From contig NC_079491.1 of the NCBI RefSeq assembly GCF_020520425.1, positions 2,232,001 through 2,296,000 of the forward strand: a stretch of 64,000 nt of DNA. The letters run 5' to 3'. The position numbers were made by a program, and so were the translations under genes. The stretch is from Spinacia oleracea. Its lineage: Eukaryota > Streptophyta > Magnoliopsida > Caryophyllales > Amaranthaceae. This document shows, in pieces, positions 36,120-48,113 of the stretch (position 1 is its first letter; each line of letters begins with the position of its first letter). The notes beneath the pieces are model-generated. The model was not told where the DNA came from. It did no database searches and was given only the letters and a program-made list of their open reading frames with translations.

Positions 36120-37039
36120 TTTCAGCAAAATTAAGTTCAATTGAGATAAGTTTCATTCACCATAAATAAGTTTTTTAGAAAATGTATACACACAAATAAG
36201 TTTTTATTTTTTTTCAGCAAAAATAAGTTAATTTCGGTCAAATTCAGCTGCATCAACCAACACTTACTTAATTCTTTTTATTAGACAAAAAAATATTAAA
36301 GAACATGGAGTAATTAACTTATTACGGAGTAATATTTCAATTACCACGTAATACAAATCGTGCAATCTGATTAAAAAATTAAGTAGGTTAAATATATAAA
36401 GTGGATGGAGTAATAATTAAGAAATGCATTAGAATTAAAAAATAGGGTTGGACTGAAAAGAGTGATTGATTGACCAGTTTAGTTAAGTTGGTATTGATTA
36501 CACTTTTAGATATTAGTACAAATGTACAATTTGTATATTAATCTAAGATAATGATGTATCAATTTATAATGGATTATAATATTTATTTTTATTGGTATAT
36601 AAAAGTGGTGGTGTAGTTTATGGGTGGTGATTTTTAAAATAATGACAAGTTTGATTTTAAGGTCATCTTTTCACTTCATTTTTCCGCCGAACGCCGCACC
36701 TGGGAAACTGCTGTCATTTCTTTGTTTTCTGGCCATCGTCCACCTACACGTGTCCTTGTTAAGTTTTTATCAACTCGTCTCCTATTAGACTGTCTAATAC
36801 AACGATATTAACTAAATATCAGACAATATGATCAATAGTGTATTGGTTCGGTAAGAGTTTGCTCAGTTCAATGACATGACATGTGATCTGACAGTTTACA
36901 CCTTAGTATGAATAAATGTTGAACAAAATTTTACAAGAAAATATTTTCTACTCAATTAGTTAACTTATTTTATTTATAAACCATAGTATTGTTATACATT
37001 TTTTTTTTGTAGAGTAAAGTTATATGGAAAATAATTAGT
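36120..37039. other. Gene-less stretch upstream of the LBD16-like gene
   Basis: AT-rich. 36685-36745 (CGCCGAACGCCGCACC) is a small GC-richer island without a frame; nothing assigned. Confidence 0.4.
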
Positions 37040-37278
37040 ATTCACGAATGCTTAAAAACTAAGAAGAAATAAATAAATGCATCTTGGTTTATGACACAAA
37101 AATTAGTTTCAAAATAATTATTGCGTCATATTACCTAAATCGTGTGTCGATAAGTGTAATCCCGAATGATTAAAAACTAAGAAGAAATGAACAAATGTAT
37201 CTTGGTTCATGACACAAAAATTAGTTTCAAATTAATTATCATGTCATATTACCTAAATTGTGTGTCGATAAGTGTAAA
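37040..37278. repeat. Tandem duplication, unit about 119 bp
   Basis: Two copies share TTAAAAACTAAGAAGAAAT, GACACAAAAATTAGTTTCAA and GTGTGTCGATAAGTGTAA. Confidence 0.8.
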
Positions 37279-38721
37279 ATTCTAAATTGATGCACGTAAA
37301 AAAGAATAGAGGAAGTATTATAGAATGATAAGCAATCAAAGAGAAGGTGAGTCAAAGTCACAAATAAATATATATACTTAGATAGGGGCCAACTTCCTTT
37401 CATGGAATTCTTTTAGTGTTGATTACTTGAAAAACATCTTTATTAGTGATGATTTCTAAGTCCTTCAACAATCAAAAGAGAGTTTGTGAATCTTTTGACC
37501 TTGGAATGAACCATGTATCTATGGTGCAATGATTTTTAAAAAAGGAAAGACTTTGTGCTTTATTAAATTATAATAAGTGGGTCATTAGAGTATAATGCAA
37601 AGTGTACAATGTCTATTAACAAGAAGCCAAGAAGCATACTAAGATCTATGAAGTCTTAGTCTAGTGATTAAGACTGATAGTGATTAAACAAACTATTTTA
37701 ATGCAAAATGATTAAAATTAATACGGAGTATTTTAATTTATGTACGATGGTCTTAGACTCGAATTCCACATCCATCTTTATAATTTTATATTGCCCATCT
37801 GACTCATTGACACACAAAAAACAAAAAGCATGGTAATAAATACGGAAATTAAAGGTGTCCGTAAAATTAAAAACATTGGAAATAAGTGTTGGTTTTGAGC
37901 ACTTAACTTAAATTTGTAACCTCATTAAGCATCGTCCCAATGTATGGGAGTCAGCTACAAATGTGATGGAATTTTGAGCACCTATTTATTGCTACCATAG
38001 TTTTCCTTTATGCACTTACTACCATTTTAGATGATCTAACAAAACCTAACTTCATCTTTAACATTTTGATCTCAAATCCGAAATATATCTCGACTCCGTT
38101 CGTCAGTGTTTTTTTCTTTCTAGTTTCCAGTTTTTGTTATCAATCTTTAAAATCAGTATGACTATAGGTCATAGATAAGCTGTTTATGATTCAATCTAAA
38201 TTGTACTCTGTATAATTTTAGAATCATAAAGCCGGATTTATTTTATAATGAACGGGCCTATAACATGGTTTAATTTGATTTAAATATGACTAAGGATCAA
38301 CTCAAACTAGCTCTACTCAATTTGATTTATATACACCTAATAATTAATATTGTAACCTAAACTTTAATTTACCCCTCCGAAAAAAGTGTGTTTTCTTGCT
38401 CAATTAATTGGTGTTGACTAACATGGCCTCAAATTTGTTGCCTAATTAATTTGTTGTACTTAAAATACAAACTTCAATGATAATACGTGTATTTGTTTTT
38501 AAGAACAACAAATTTAGCAAAAACAAATACGTGATCTTTACTTCACTTTCTACTAAAACCTTGTTATGTTCTCGATCACTAAAATCAACCTTACTCCAAA
38601 TTAAATACGACCATATATATTGTTAATTTCAACCGTCATATTTTGAAAATTGGCGATACATATTGCCATTCAACATAATTGGACTCTTTCATTCAATAGT
38701 ATATATTGAATATAGTACCAA
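37279..38721. other. Gene-less AT-rich stretch
   Basis: Only a short retroelement-like scrap near 37922-37970 (CATCGTCCCAATGTATGGGA) noticed; no gene. Confidence 0.4.
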
Positions 38722-38873
38722 CTGGGAGGTCTCGGATTCGAGTCTTATGTATGGAAAAAATTTCAACTGGGAGAAATACTGCCCTTCGAGATACCCATGT
38801 AAACTCCCGCGGAGGATTATTCCACTCGCCGAAGACAGTGATAACTCCCCGTAGTAGAAGCAAACAAAAAAAC
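38722..38873 (+). mobile_element. Truncated tRNA-derived SINE-like fragment
   Basis: Starts with a box-B-like GGTCTCGGATTCGAGTC, then a GC-richer body, and ends in an A-rich tail (GCAAACAAAAAAAC). Box A is missing, so the 5' part is lost. Confidence 0.45.
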
Positions 38874-39295
38874 TGGTATACAGTGGTTTATCTTGAACAA
38901 TTTTACTACCGGTACTAGTGTAGTACAATTTTATAATTATACTCAAATTTTAAGGGGACGAGACTAAAAATACACTACTAAATTTCCAACTTGGGAGGGC
39001 CAGGCCCACCCATGCCATCACTAAGATCCGAGTTGGTTGCGTGTAATACACCCTATGTATTTTAAGATCTATTTTAGTTTGTATATGAGGAAGTATTTTT
39101 GGATATCAGATATGTGCTTGCAAATACATATCATAGTAAAAGATAAAATAGGAAAAATGACTAAAAAGAAATTAAGTGGTACTTTTTTTTACAGAATGGT
39201 ACTTTTTTTACATGAATGGTACTTCCTATTTTGTCATTAAGGTATTTGTCTTTTAGCATATCTGATATATGAAAAAACAACCTCGTTTGTATATA
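38874..39295. other. Gene-less stretch
   Basis: Short direct repeats of GTACTTTTTTTACA near 39178-39225; nothing else seen. Confidence 0.4.
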
Positions 39296-39538
39296 CTTCC
39301 TCTGTTTCATGATAGATGCATCATATTGACTTTTCCCAATATTCATTTACTAACTTTGACCACATTTATTCCTACTACGTAAAGACAAATTTTGTATTTT
39401 TAATTGTTATTGGGTTAATCTCAATATATATTTTCAAAATATCTAACTTTAATTAATATGTAATGCGATATTAAGTGTCAAAGTTAGTATATAAGTGTAA
39501 AAAGTCAATATGATGCATCTATTGTGAAACGAAAGAAG
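39296..39538. mobile_element. Stowaway-like MITE
   Basis: TA-flanked; CTTCCTCTGTTTCATGATAG at left, ATTGTGAAACGAAAGAAG at right; GATGCATCATATTGAC is repeated inverted inside the ends. Confidence 0.9.
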
Positions 39539-40329
39539 TATATTTTACCGAGTAACGACATCATATATATCGTCACATCGATTAATGAGGGATGAAGCCA
39601 TATGCTATATTGTTGCATGTCTCCAAAACCCTTAGACAAGAGAAGAAAAAACAAAAGATAGAGTCATGAGATGCACTTATAAACTACAACGTCCTTTGTA
39701 TTTCGTCATCTTTAACCAAGGAAAATGGCAGGATGTATTCATAATGAATCAAAACCACTAATTTCTTAATTAAAACTATTATCAAAGAAGAAAAAATAAT
39801 TAAGGTCAAATGTTATTGTTAGCAACGGTCTCAAACTTTTTATGACGTGTTACAAAATTTTATTTAATTGAAATTCAAATCCAATCTCGTCATTTTGTCA
39901 CATGGTATACATTAGAAGCTGAAATTTAGATAGATTTTTCTTATATTGATCCGAGTTTTATGACATAATAAAAGATCCGTTTAAATCCAAGAATAATTGA
40001 ACCTAAACTTTTGAAGAGAATGATTTGAAAACAGTTGTATGCATCCTTCATATCAATAGTACCACCGTACAAAAATAGAGGTGGTAGACGAGTCAATTAG
40101 ATCTACAAAATCCAGTTACGGTTATAAATGGACTTGAAGTCATTCTGTTTGGTTTCGAGGTATATTATTTAAGTTTAATTTATTGTCAATAATTTATTAT
40201 TATGTTTCTAGCATGATATAAGTTGATCAACACTAATTAGCCAATGTAGGATTTGCTATGTAGTTTTGATCGGGAAAATGAGTCATACGAGTCAGTTTTA
40301 CCGAGTCTTCTAAGATTGTACTATGTGTA
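39539..40329. other. Gene-less stretch
   Basis: No exon or complete repeat recognised. Confidence 0.45.
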
Positions 40330-40600
40330 ATAATGGTGCGATAAAACTTTATGATTGTTATAACGGATGCAAAGAAAGATTAAATAACGTAATTAAAGAA
40401 CGCAGAGATTTAACGTGGTTCACTAACAATGTGTTAGCTACGTCCATAGGCAGAGGGGCGGGAAGTTTTATTGATCTTGAGGAGTACAGATTACAGAATA
40501 TAACTAGGTTATGACTTAGAGAGTTTATATAGTACTCTTTAGACAGATGCCGAACAATGATAAGATCAAAGATGCATGAATGCACACAATAGAAAACAAG
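40330..40600. mobile_element. Possible LTR-retrotransposon fragment
   Basis: The stretch GATTTAACGTGGTTCACTAA followed by GCTACGTCCATAGGCAGAGG resembles a widespread plant LTR segment. No full LTR ends or target duplication were found. Confidence 0.35.
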
Positions 40601-40785
40601 AAATGTACGTACGATCAAAGTTAAAGGTTTGAGCAACAAACATAAGTGGCCGCTTAAGCCGTATAATTAAATTAATTATGGTTGTTTTAGTACTATAATA
40701 AATTAATTATGCTAATTAATAAGGAATCTTAAAATCTTTATATATATGTGATGAATTAATAATGGTTAATTTATATGTGCAATAA

Positions 40786-41432
40786 CCCAAATTCTTATAT
40801 GAGACTGTCCTCACCATCAACTGATGGTGAGACCAGTTCACACTTGCGAATTTAGGTATGTTACTTCTATAGTTTAGACATGTTACTTTTTTTTATATAA
40901 TTTTAGAGGAGGTACTTTTTTTTAGTTTAGGTATGTTACTTCTATAGTTTATACATGTTACTTTTTTTATACGGAGTAGTTTTAGGGGAGATACCTTCTT
41001 AGTTTAGGTATGTTACTTCTATAGTTTAGACATGTTACTTTTTTTTTAATAATTTTAGAGGAGGTATTTTTTTTAGTTTAGGTATGTTACTTCTATAGTT
41101 TAGACATGTTACTTTTTTTTATAATTTTAGATGAGGTACTTTTTTAGTTTAGGTATGTTACTTTTATAGTTTAGACATATTACTTTTTTTTATACGGAAT
41201 AGTTTTAGGGGAGGTACATTTTTAGTTTAGGTATGTTACTTCTATAGTTTAAACATGTTACTTTTTTTTTTTATAATTTTAGAGGAGGTACTTTTTTAGT
41301 TTAGGTATGTTACTTCTATAGTTTAAATCTGTTATTTTTTTTATACATAATTTTAGGGGAGGTACGCTATTGGTTTCGCGCTCGTCACACCATCAAGTTG
41401 ATGGTGTGACTGATCTCACAGGAGACGCGCTG
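40786..41432. mobile_element. Hairpin-ended element with minisatellite interior, copy D
   Basis: 647 bp with a perfect 9-bp duplication, GTGCAATAA (40777-40785 and 41433-41441). Exactly 26 bp inside each end sits a hairpin: CACCATCA/TGATGGTG at 40812-40829 and CACCATCAA/TTGATGGTG near 41388-41406. Left positions 7-11 are TTCTT, right GTCTC. The interior is seven 70-77-bp units of the type AGTTTAGGTATGTTACTTCT. No coding capacity. Confidence 0.85.
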
Positions 41433-41640
41433 GTGCAATAATTGGCCCAAAAACATTTTGCATTAGGTTAAGGAAACATCAATAATGCTTGATAGTACAA
41501 ATTACAGAACAATTACGATTATAGCGTAAATCAATCTCACTTACTTAACACGTGCCACTCGAAAAGCTCCAAGAAGATACATGGAGGATGGAGATCAACA
41601 TCTCACCTATGTAAAAGGACCAGAAACAGTGTATTGATTA

Positions 41641-41899
41641 CTCCCTCTGTCTCTTAATACTCGACCTGTTTTGATCGGACACGTTTGCCGATGCGCAACT
41701 TTGACCACCAATTTCTTTAACTACATATTATAAAAACTTATAAAATATTAATATTTTGAAAATATATATTAAGATGAAGGCAACAATATATTATATACTA
41801 ACATTTGTTTTTATATACTAGAAATAAAATAGAGTCAAAGTGAATTATATGAATAGTACAAAAAGTCAAAACAGGTCGAGTATTAAGGGACGGAGAGAG
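41641..41899. mobile_element. Stowaway-like MITE
   Basis: TA-flanked; CTCCCTCTGTCTCTTAATAC at left, GTATTAAGGGACGGAGAGAG at right. Confidence 0.92.
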
Positions 41900-42178
41900 T
41901 ATATAAAGTTCATGTACATATAAAGAGTTGGTAAAGTTTTTTACAATTTTTGTGATACAAGCACAAATATAACACAAAAAACAAACTTGACATGAAAGTA
42001 ATTGTACGTTATATTTAGTAAAATGAAGGAAATTACTTAGCTAATACGTCCATTAAGTGTTATTTGTACACAAACTTCTGCTTCTATTGGGGTTTTTCAC
42101 CTTTGAAAAATAAGTATAATTTTTAATAATTGTGAAGAGCTTAATAAGTTAAGATAAACAACGATAACTTTCGAAAAT

Positions 42179-42398
42179 CTAAATCTAATTTGATCATTTT
42201 ATTTGTTAGTGCAAATCTTTGGTTGATTCAATTGTTTTGTTTGTGTGTGTGTGAGAGAGAGAGATAGAGGAGAGAAAACTAGGGTATGTAAATCTAATTT
42301 GATCATTTTATTTGTTAGTGCAAATCTTTGGTTGATTAAATTTTTATTTTATTTTTACTTTTATGTGTGTGTGAGAGAGAGAGAGATAAGGAGAGAAA
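42179..42398. repeat. Tandem duplication, unit about 110 bp, with GT/GA microsatellites
   Basis: Two copies share AAATCTAATTTGATCATTTT and GTTAGTGCAAATCTTTGG, each ending in (GT)n(GA)n. Confidence 0.85.
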
Positions 42399-42599
42399 AA
42401 TTAGGTTAAGCCCTCGAAGTTGGCCAACCTAAAATATTATTTCGGATGATAAGGGAGAGGGAATAATCATAAGAAGAGAACCAATGTAATTCATCCATTC
42501 GGGTGATTAAAGTTGTCCGTCTTGTTTTCTTTCCTAATCAAAAAAAATAAATATGAAGAGAACTAATAACGAAGATATGGAGTAGAACGCCCCGATTCA

Positions 42600-42800
42600 T
42601 CATGAAGTCTGGTTTCTTTTCCCCCGAAAACAGTGATGTATAGAATAGGAACCCAAAACACGGTCCATCTGTGCATCACAAATAATATTGTTAATCTCTC
42701 GTGGTATATGCCAAACACGATGAATCAAATTGATTATGATCAAATTTTGATACCAAGAAACAAGGCCCCTTTGAGGCATTCTCTGAGGCCCATGGGCCAT
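42600..42800 (-). pseudogene. Possible RNase H-like retroelement remnant
   Basis: The - strand frame contains LVSWYQNL and HRVWHIPREINN, reminiscent of the end of plant LINE RNase H domains (HxPRExN). The match is short, there is no upstream continuation, and I would not bet on it. Confidence 0.2.
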
Positions 42801-43006
42801 GGGTAAGTCAAAGACTGTAATACTAGCCTTTGGGCTAAACTACTCCAGAGGCCCAATACTCTCGTTTCTTATGGCCTACCACTTCAAGAACCTTGACCAT
42901 AGCCCATAGACCATTTTTATTAGCCCATTTAGTTGAGGCTTGGCCTCCTTCGTGACTTATTTTGATTTTTTGTACTCATGGGCTACTTTTTTTGGGGTTT
43001 TAAAAA

Positions 43007-43199
43007 TAGGGGTGTCAAATGGGTCATCCGTTGGTTACGGATCGGGTATAATCAGTTCGAGTATAATCGGATAACGTAGTTGTACGAGGTTATTGTGCTT
43101 ATACGGATTGAATGTGTGAATTTTGTTTTTTGGGTCACTTCGGTTTTTGTCAGAAATCGGTTGGATCGGGTCTGTTTTTGATATCCCTATTTAAAACAC
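43007..43199. mobile_element. hAT-like MITE
   Basis: 193 bp beginning TAGGGGTGTCAAATGGG and ending GATATCCCTA. Flanked by a 7-of-8 duplication, TTTAAAAA (42999-43006) and TTTAAAAC (43200-43207). Interior rich in GGATCGGGT words. Confidence 0.7.
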
Positions 43200-43661
43200 T
43201 GGGTTCAACATCATTTTGGGTTAAACTTTTATTTTATATTTCTTTTTAATTGGCGAGGATAAGAACCATACTGAACCATCACATCTTATATGTCCGTCAA
43301 TCTAACTATATATGTCAATGATTGCGAGTAGGGGGTAATGGAAGACAATATCCACTCCAGAGTCCGAAGAAGATGGAATTTTCAATAGTGAAACCAATTG
43401 GTAATAGTAAGAGTAATTGCTAAAGTTTATAAATTAAAGTGCTTTTTTCGTTTAACGTGGAACATCTCTCATATCTCAAACTCACAAGGTATGGTGTTTA
43501 GAAATCTAAACGGGAGGTAGATGTGACACATGCCAAATCAATATAACCAAATACATGGTATTAAAAATTAAGTTTCAAACTTTCAACCTCATACAGAGTC
43601 ATACCACTCTACAAACCAAACATACCATAACATGATCGAGATACAGATAGATAAAAATATA

Positions 43662-44021
43662 CTCCCTCCGAATCTAAATGTTATTCCCGTTTCCTTTTTT
43701 AGTGTCCCAAAATAATCTTCCCATTTCTTTTATTTCCTTTTTAATCTCTTCCTTGTAATTTTAACTTTGTAATTCTATTGGTTTATCAATAAAAAACCTT
43801 GTAGTCTCATTGGTTGGTTTAAGTTTGGATGGATTAATGAGTTGGCATTTTTATTCCTTAAATTCTATTGGTTCAACTATTTTGTTTTCTTGTGAAAATG
43901 GAATAAAAAAGCAACAATTCCCCATTAAACTACATTAATAATAGTTAATCTTATAATGTTTCTTTTTCCTTAATAACTGCGTAAAATGACAAACGGGAAT
44001 AACATTTAGGTTCGGAGGGAG
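43662..44021. mobile_element. Stowaway-like MITE
   Basis: TA-flanked; CTCCCTCCGAATCTAAATGT at left, ACATTTAGGTTCGGAGGGAG at right. Confidence 0.92.
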
Positions 44022-44294
44022 TAAAACTTAAGAGGAGTTTACGTGATACGTACGTCACAAGTTGACAAGTCAACTAGCGGGGAAGAGGGGGCATATATGT
44101 GAAAGACGACTTGAGAGAAAAACAAGAAACCTATGAAAGTTGAAACCGTATGAAAAAGGATAGGGAGACAGAACATAAATACAATTGATTTCTCATTGAA
44201 AATGACTGAGATTTGCTCTGAAATCTGACTTAGTCAGCAAGATTACTATGGTTCCATTTATAGCCATTTATAGCTAATCTCTTTTTGATAGTTA

Positions 44295-44530
44295 CTACCT
44301 CCGTTTCAAAAAGATCTTTACACTTACTATTTGTACGAACTTCGGTACAATGTTTGACCGTTAATACATCCAATTCTGTATGATGAAAAATTATAAAAAG
44401 TTGATATTTATAAAATACATTTCAAGACGAATTTAACAAGATATCTCATGATAATTTTTGATAAATATAATAAGTTTTAATTGTTAGACACATTTTTCAA
44501 AGCGGAAAGAACTTAATGAAACGGAAGTAG
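44295..44530. mobile_element. Stowaway-like MITE (family S-a)
   Basis: TA-flanked; CTACCTCCGTTTCAAAAAGA at left, CTTAATGAAACGGAAGTAG at right. Same family as 6185 and 12260. Confidence 0.88.
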
Positions 44531-44800
44531 TACTCCGTACATGCTATTGATATTAGTGGTTAACAAACAGTCGTCTAAAATGGACTCATTAAACAACCTG
44601 TTTGATGTGTATGTTTGTTCAATTGTTCGTACATGTATGACTCTAATTATATAAGTTTTTACCCGTTGACATTACAAATTATTATTGTTTCCTCCAACCC
44701 ATCCCGTACTTACTAGTCATACTTACACACTAATATTACATTATATCGGTTGATCCTTATGTTTATCGCCTTAATTATTGTATCCGTTACGATGGATAGA

Positions 44801-45218
44801 TAATAACACCCTATCATATATATCTACGTAGTATTTTGTAAAATATATTAAAGGGAAAAACTTGTTTTTTTTGAGATCAACAATTGCTTATTTATGAACG
44901 AATTTTTTTTATTATTTCCTACTCATATATTTTACTTATTAGAAAAATACTTTTCTCACATGGTAATTAAGCAACATGATATTTTTCTCAAATGTTACGA
45001 TATCGATAATTAATAACACCCTATCATATATATCTACGTAGTATTTTGTAAAATATATTAAAGGAAAAAACTTGTTTTTTTTGAGATCAACAATTACTTA
45101 TTCATGAACGAAAAAATCTTATTATTTCCCACTCGTATATTTTACTTATTAGAAAAATACTTTTCTCACATGGTAATTAAGCAACATGATATTTTTCTTA
45201 AATGTTACATTGTCTCCA
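44801..45218. repeat. Tandem duplication, unit 210 bp
   Basis: Copies start TAATAACACCCTATCATATA at 44801 and 45011 and differ at only a few bases, so the event is recent. Confidence 0.9.
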
Positions 45219-47141
45219 TTCAAAGGACTATTCTAATTAACTTTGTGTGTACACAAATGTGTAGTTTACTAGATTGACTTATGTCTAGTATAGATTTCGT
45301 GATCCAAAAAATTTGAGATTGATTTTTATGCCTTTTTTATTTACCTTTTATTATTTCCAAGCATCCTACATTAGTACATTCCTACGTTTACATCATCTAT
45401 AAATTCAACCAAAAGGAAAACAAAGAAGTATTCAAATTACTACCATAATATGCATTCAAACAAAGAGTAGACAATAATGGATTGAAAAAGATACAATCAT
45501 ACATATATTGATCGATATGCTAAATTAATGCGCTGATTAAGTCTTATATTTATTAACTAAGTAATATGAATTTTTTATATATTTTTTTTTATTTAATTTG
45601 CAATTTTGAACATTTAACATATTTTTGGCACCTCATATATATATATTATCCTAAACGATTGAGCTAATTAACTAGTACGTGCATGGGGGAAGTTCCCATG
45701 TGCCCATGTGCAGCCATGCGTGATTCGAGTTGAACTAGCGGCTGCGCGGCAGTGTAGCATGTTTATTGCATGCGTAATTGATGAGGCGAGGTGCTCCCAA
45801 GTAGACCTGATCAATTATAGTGCGGGCCTACAAGTGCGGGTTAGAGTAGTCTAAAATATGCATTTTTAGATCAGAACCCAAGTACGGCCCGAAAAGGCCC
45901 GTTCGGCTTACAAAATCCACACAAAATTCATGGGTCTGGGCATGATTTTTTGTGTTAAACCTCGACACAACCCGAATTTTGATCACTGCATACGGAATTA
46001 ACCTCACACCTTACACAACAAGGGCGGATCCAGAGAATTTATACACAGGGGTCTAAGAAATTTATGATTTTCTTTCCTTTTATATAATGGGTTAAAGTTG
46101 AAAAGTAAATAGTCGAAATATTATAAACGCCGTAATAAAATGTGTGGAGAATTTATGAATTTTAATTTTTGGGTTTTTATAACAATAAAACTCAACACCT
46201 TGTCCAAATTACAACAATAACTTGGCACATTTCGATTTAAATGGAAAAAACGAGTTTTCCATACTTTGAAGGAGATTTTTCATATAATAACTGTCACTGA
46301 ACAAATATCACATAGAGACACTACTAAAAAAAACATTGGCCTTTATATGAGAATAGATACATCATTATAAATCCATAAATCATTCTCGACGCTTGTGAGG
46401 CATTATGGATATTATAAATCTATATATCGGTAATTGAGTATTGTAAATTATTTTTTAAAATAAATCTAGTGGTATATTGATCGAGGTATTTATTTTCGAA
46501 ATGTATTATTTCTTACTAATAATATGCAAAGAAAAAGTCAAAGTTTGTTAAATTTGACTCCAAAAGTACAACATTGGCCTTTATATGAGAATAGATAGGT
46601 TATTTGACTTAGGACTAAATGATTTCACACCTATACATACCACATTATCACATTATATTTCGTATTATATTTCTTTCACTAATACTCGTTAAAAAGCACC
46701 GCCTTTAGTGCACGGCGAAGATTCGTACACCCTTCTCACTGGATATCCACATAAAAATCACCTAAAATTAATAAGATATTTCAATGATAAGTTCCTTAAT
46801 ATGACATCATTAATAATAGATCAAAATAAACAAATGTTGACCGTATTTTGTGACTAATATATATAAGAAAAACATTTTCATTTGGATCTTGTTAGATTCG
46901 TCACAATGTATATGTTCAAAATATCAACTTTCTCATAATTTTTACAATTACATAACTCGAGACAGTGGCGGATGCAATTAAGCAATAAAGTGGTCAATTA
47001 ACACCACTTAAATTGTGAAATTTTGATAGTTTTCTTTATTTTTTAGGATTTTCTTCAAATTTAGTTATAAAAGTAACTGCTTGACCCCACTAAAATCTGT
47101 TTTTTTATTTTGCACCCACTAAACATTTTTCCTAGATCCGC
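45219..47141. other. Gene-less stretch with repeat debris
   Basis: No gene seen. 45795-46000 is a GCCCG/CGGGT degenerate repeat. A 27-bp identical direct repeat occurs at 46333-46359 and 46571-46597. 46966-47147 has AGTGGCGGATGCA and its rough inverse (AGATCCGCAACT), a probable MITE. Confidence 0.4.
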
Positions 47142-47158
47142 AACTGACTTGAAATATT

Positions 47159-47348
47159 TTTTTACGCATAGCACACCCGGTTCACCGGAGCTTAGCTCCG
47201 ACTACATCCGGATCCGACCCGTGTCGCACACCTTGCTTATGGTGGGTGAGTCTCCCAACAAGAGTTTCTGCATACGGCGAGGCTCGAACCCGAGACCTCC
47301 CTTAAGCGACATCAAGCTGCTTACCACTTGAGCCAACTCTATGTTGGT
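47159..47348 (-). mobile_element. Full-length tRNA-derived SINE
   Basis: On the - strand: head with box A (TTGGCTCAAGTGGTAAGC) and box B (GGGTTCGAGCC), then a GC-rich body ending GTGTGCTATGCGT and a short poly-A. Perfect 17-bp target duplication AACTGACTTGAAATATT at 47142-47158 and 47349-47365. The frame on the + strand is not a gene. Confidence 0.9.
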
Positions 47349-47365
47349 AACTGACTTGAAATATT

Positions 47366-47782
47366 AATGGTATTAATGATACATACAAAATATGTATTGG
47401 AGACCGCGATAAAAAGATTGAGTCAAACATTAAGAACCAAAGAAGATATGTTTGAGAATGTAAACATTACGAAATAAAGGGAAATATATTTATTTGTCTA
47501 CATTAATAGAGAAATAATGATGGCGAAATTATTAATAAAAAAAAAAAGTTTTATACATAAGTATTTTCCACGCAAATACAAAAGGTCAATGTCAATTAGA
47601 CCAAGTTAAGTCATCCGTTAATTAATGAGTCAATCTAGCTACCGTCGATCTTGAATCTCAGTGTGAGATTAATGATTTTTGAGATTCCATTTAATTATTT
47701 TTGTCCATTATCAAATGTTCGTACATTTCTGAAATTTTCTCTTTAATTAATTAATCTAGATTTAAATTATCATTAAAGTTAG
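47366..47782. other. Upstream region of the transporter gene
   Basis: AT-rich; no other gene. Leads to the TATA box below. Confidence 0.4.
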
Positions 47783-47792
47783 TATATATAAA
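47783..47792 (+). promoter_or_regulatory. Probable TATA box of the AVT1-type gene
   Basis: TATATATAAA about 320 bp upstream of the start codon; the long distance is reduced if the likely leader intron (47898-48060) is removed. Confidence 0.5.
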
Positions 47793-48113
47793 GCTCAAGT
47801 TTCCTTAATCATCATTTCATCCAACACAATTATACCATTCAACACTTAGCTTATCTGCTTTCTACTTCCAAGTTTCAAGCTATTCACATATACTTTGGTA
47901 AGCCTCTCTTTTTTCTCTTAGCCTCTTTCTTAATCTCTTTGAATTTAGCAGTCACGCTGATAGTGTAATTTAAACCAGCGACAGGATTATGTTTTTCTGA
48001 TCGAATATAACAATGTTCTTACTTGTGTGCTATATATTTGTTTCTTCTTCTCTATTTAAGAAGGTTGATCAAGAACAAAGATTCATCCAATAATAAAGTA
48101 CCTACCTTGCTAG

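Noticed and set aside
42600..42800. A real RNase H or small gene
   Set aside because: Match limited to a few residues; kept only as a very low-confidence remnant.
47258..47340. tRNA-like sequence (box A and B) as a tRNA gene
   Set aside because: Lacks a closing acceptor stem and sits inside a SINE with target duplications.
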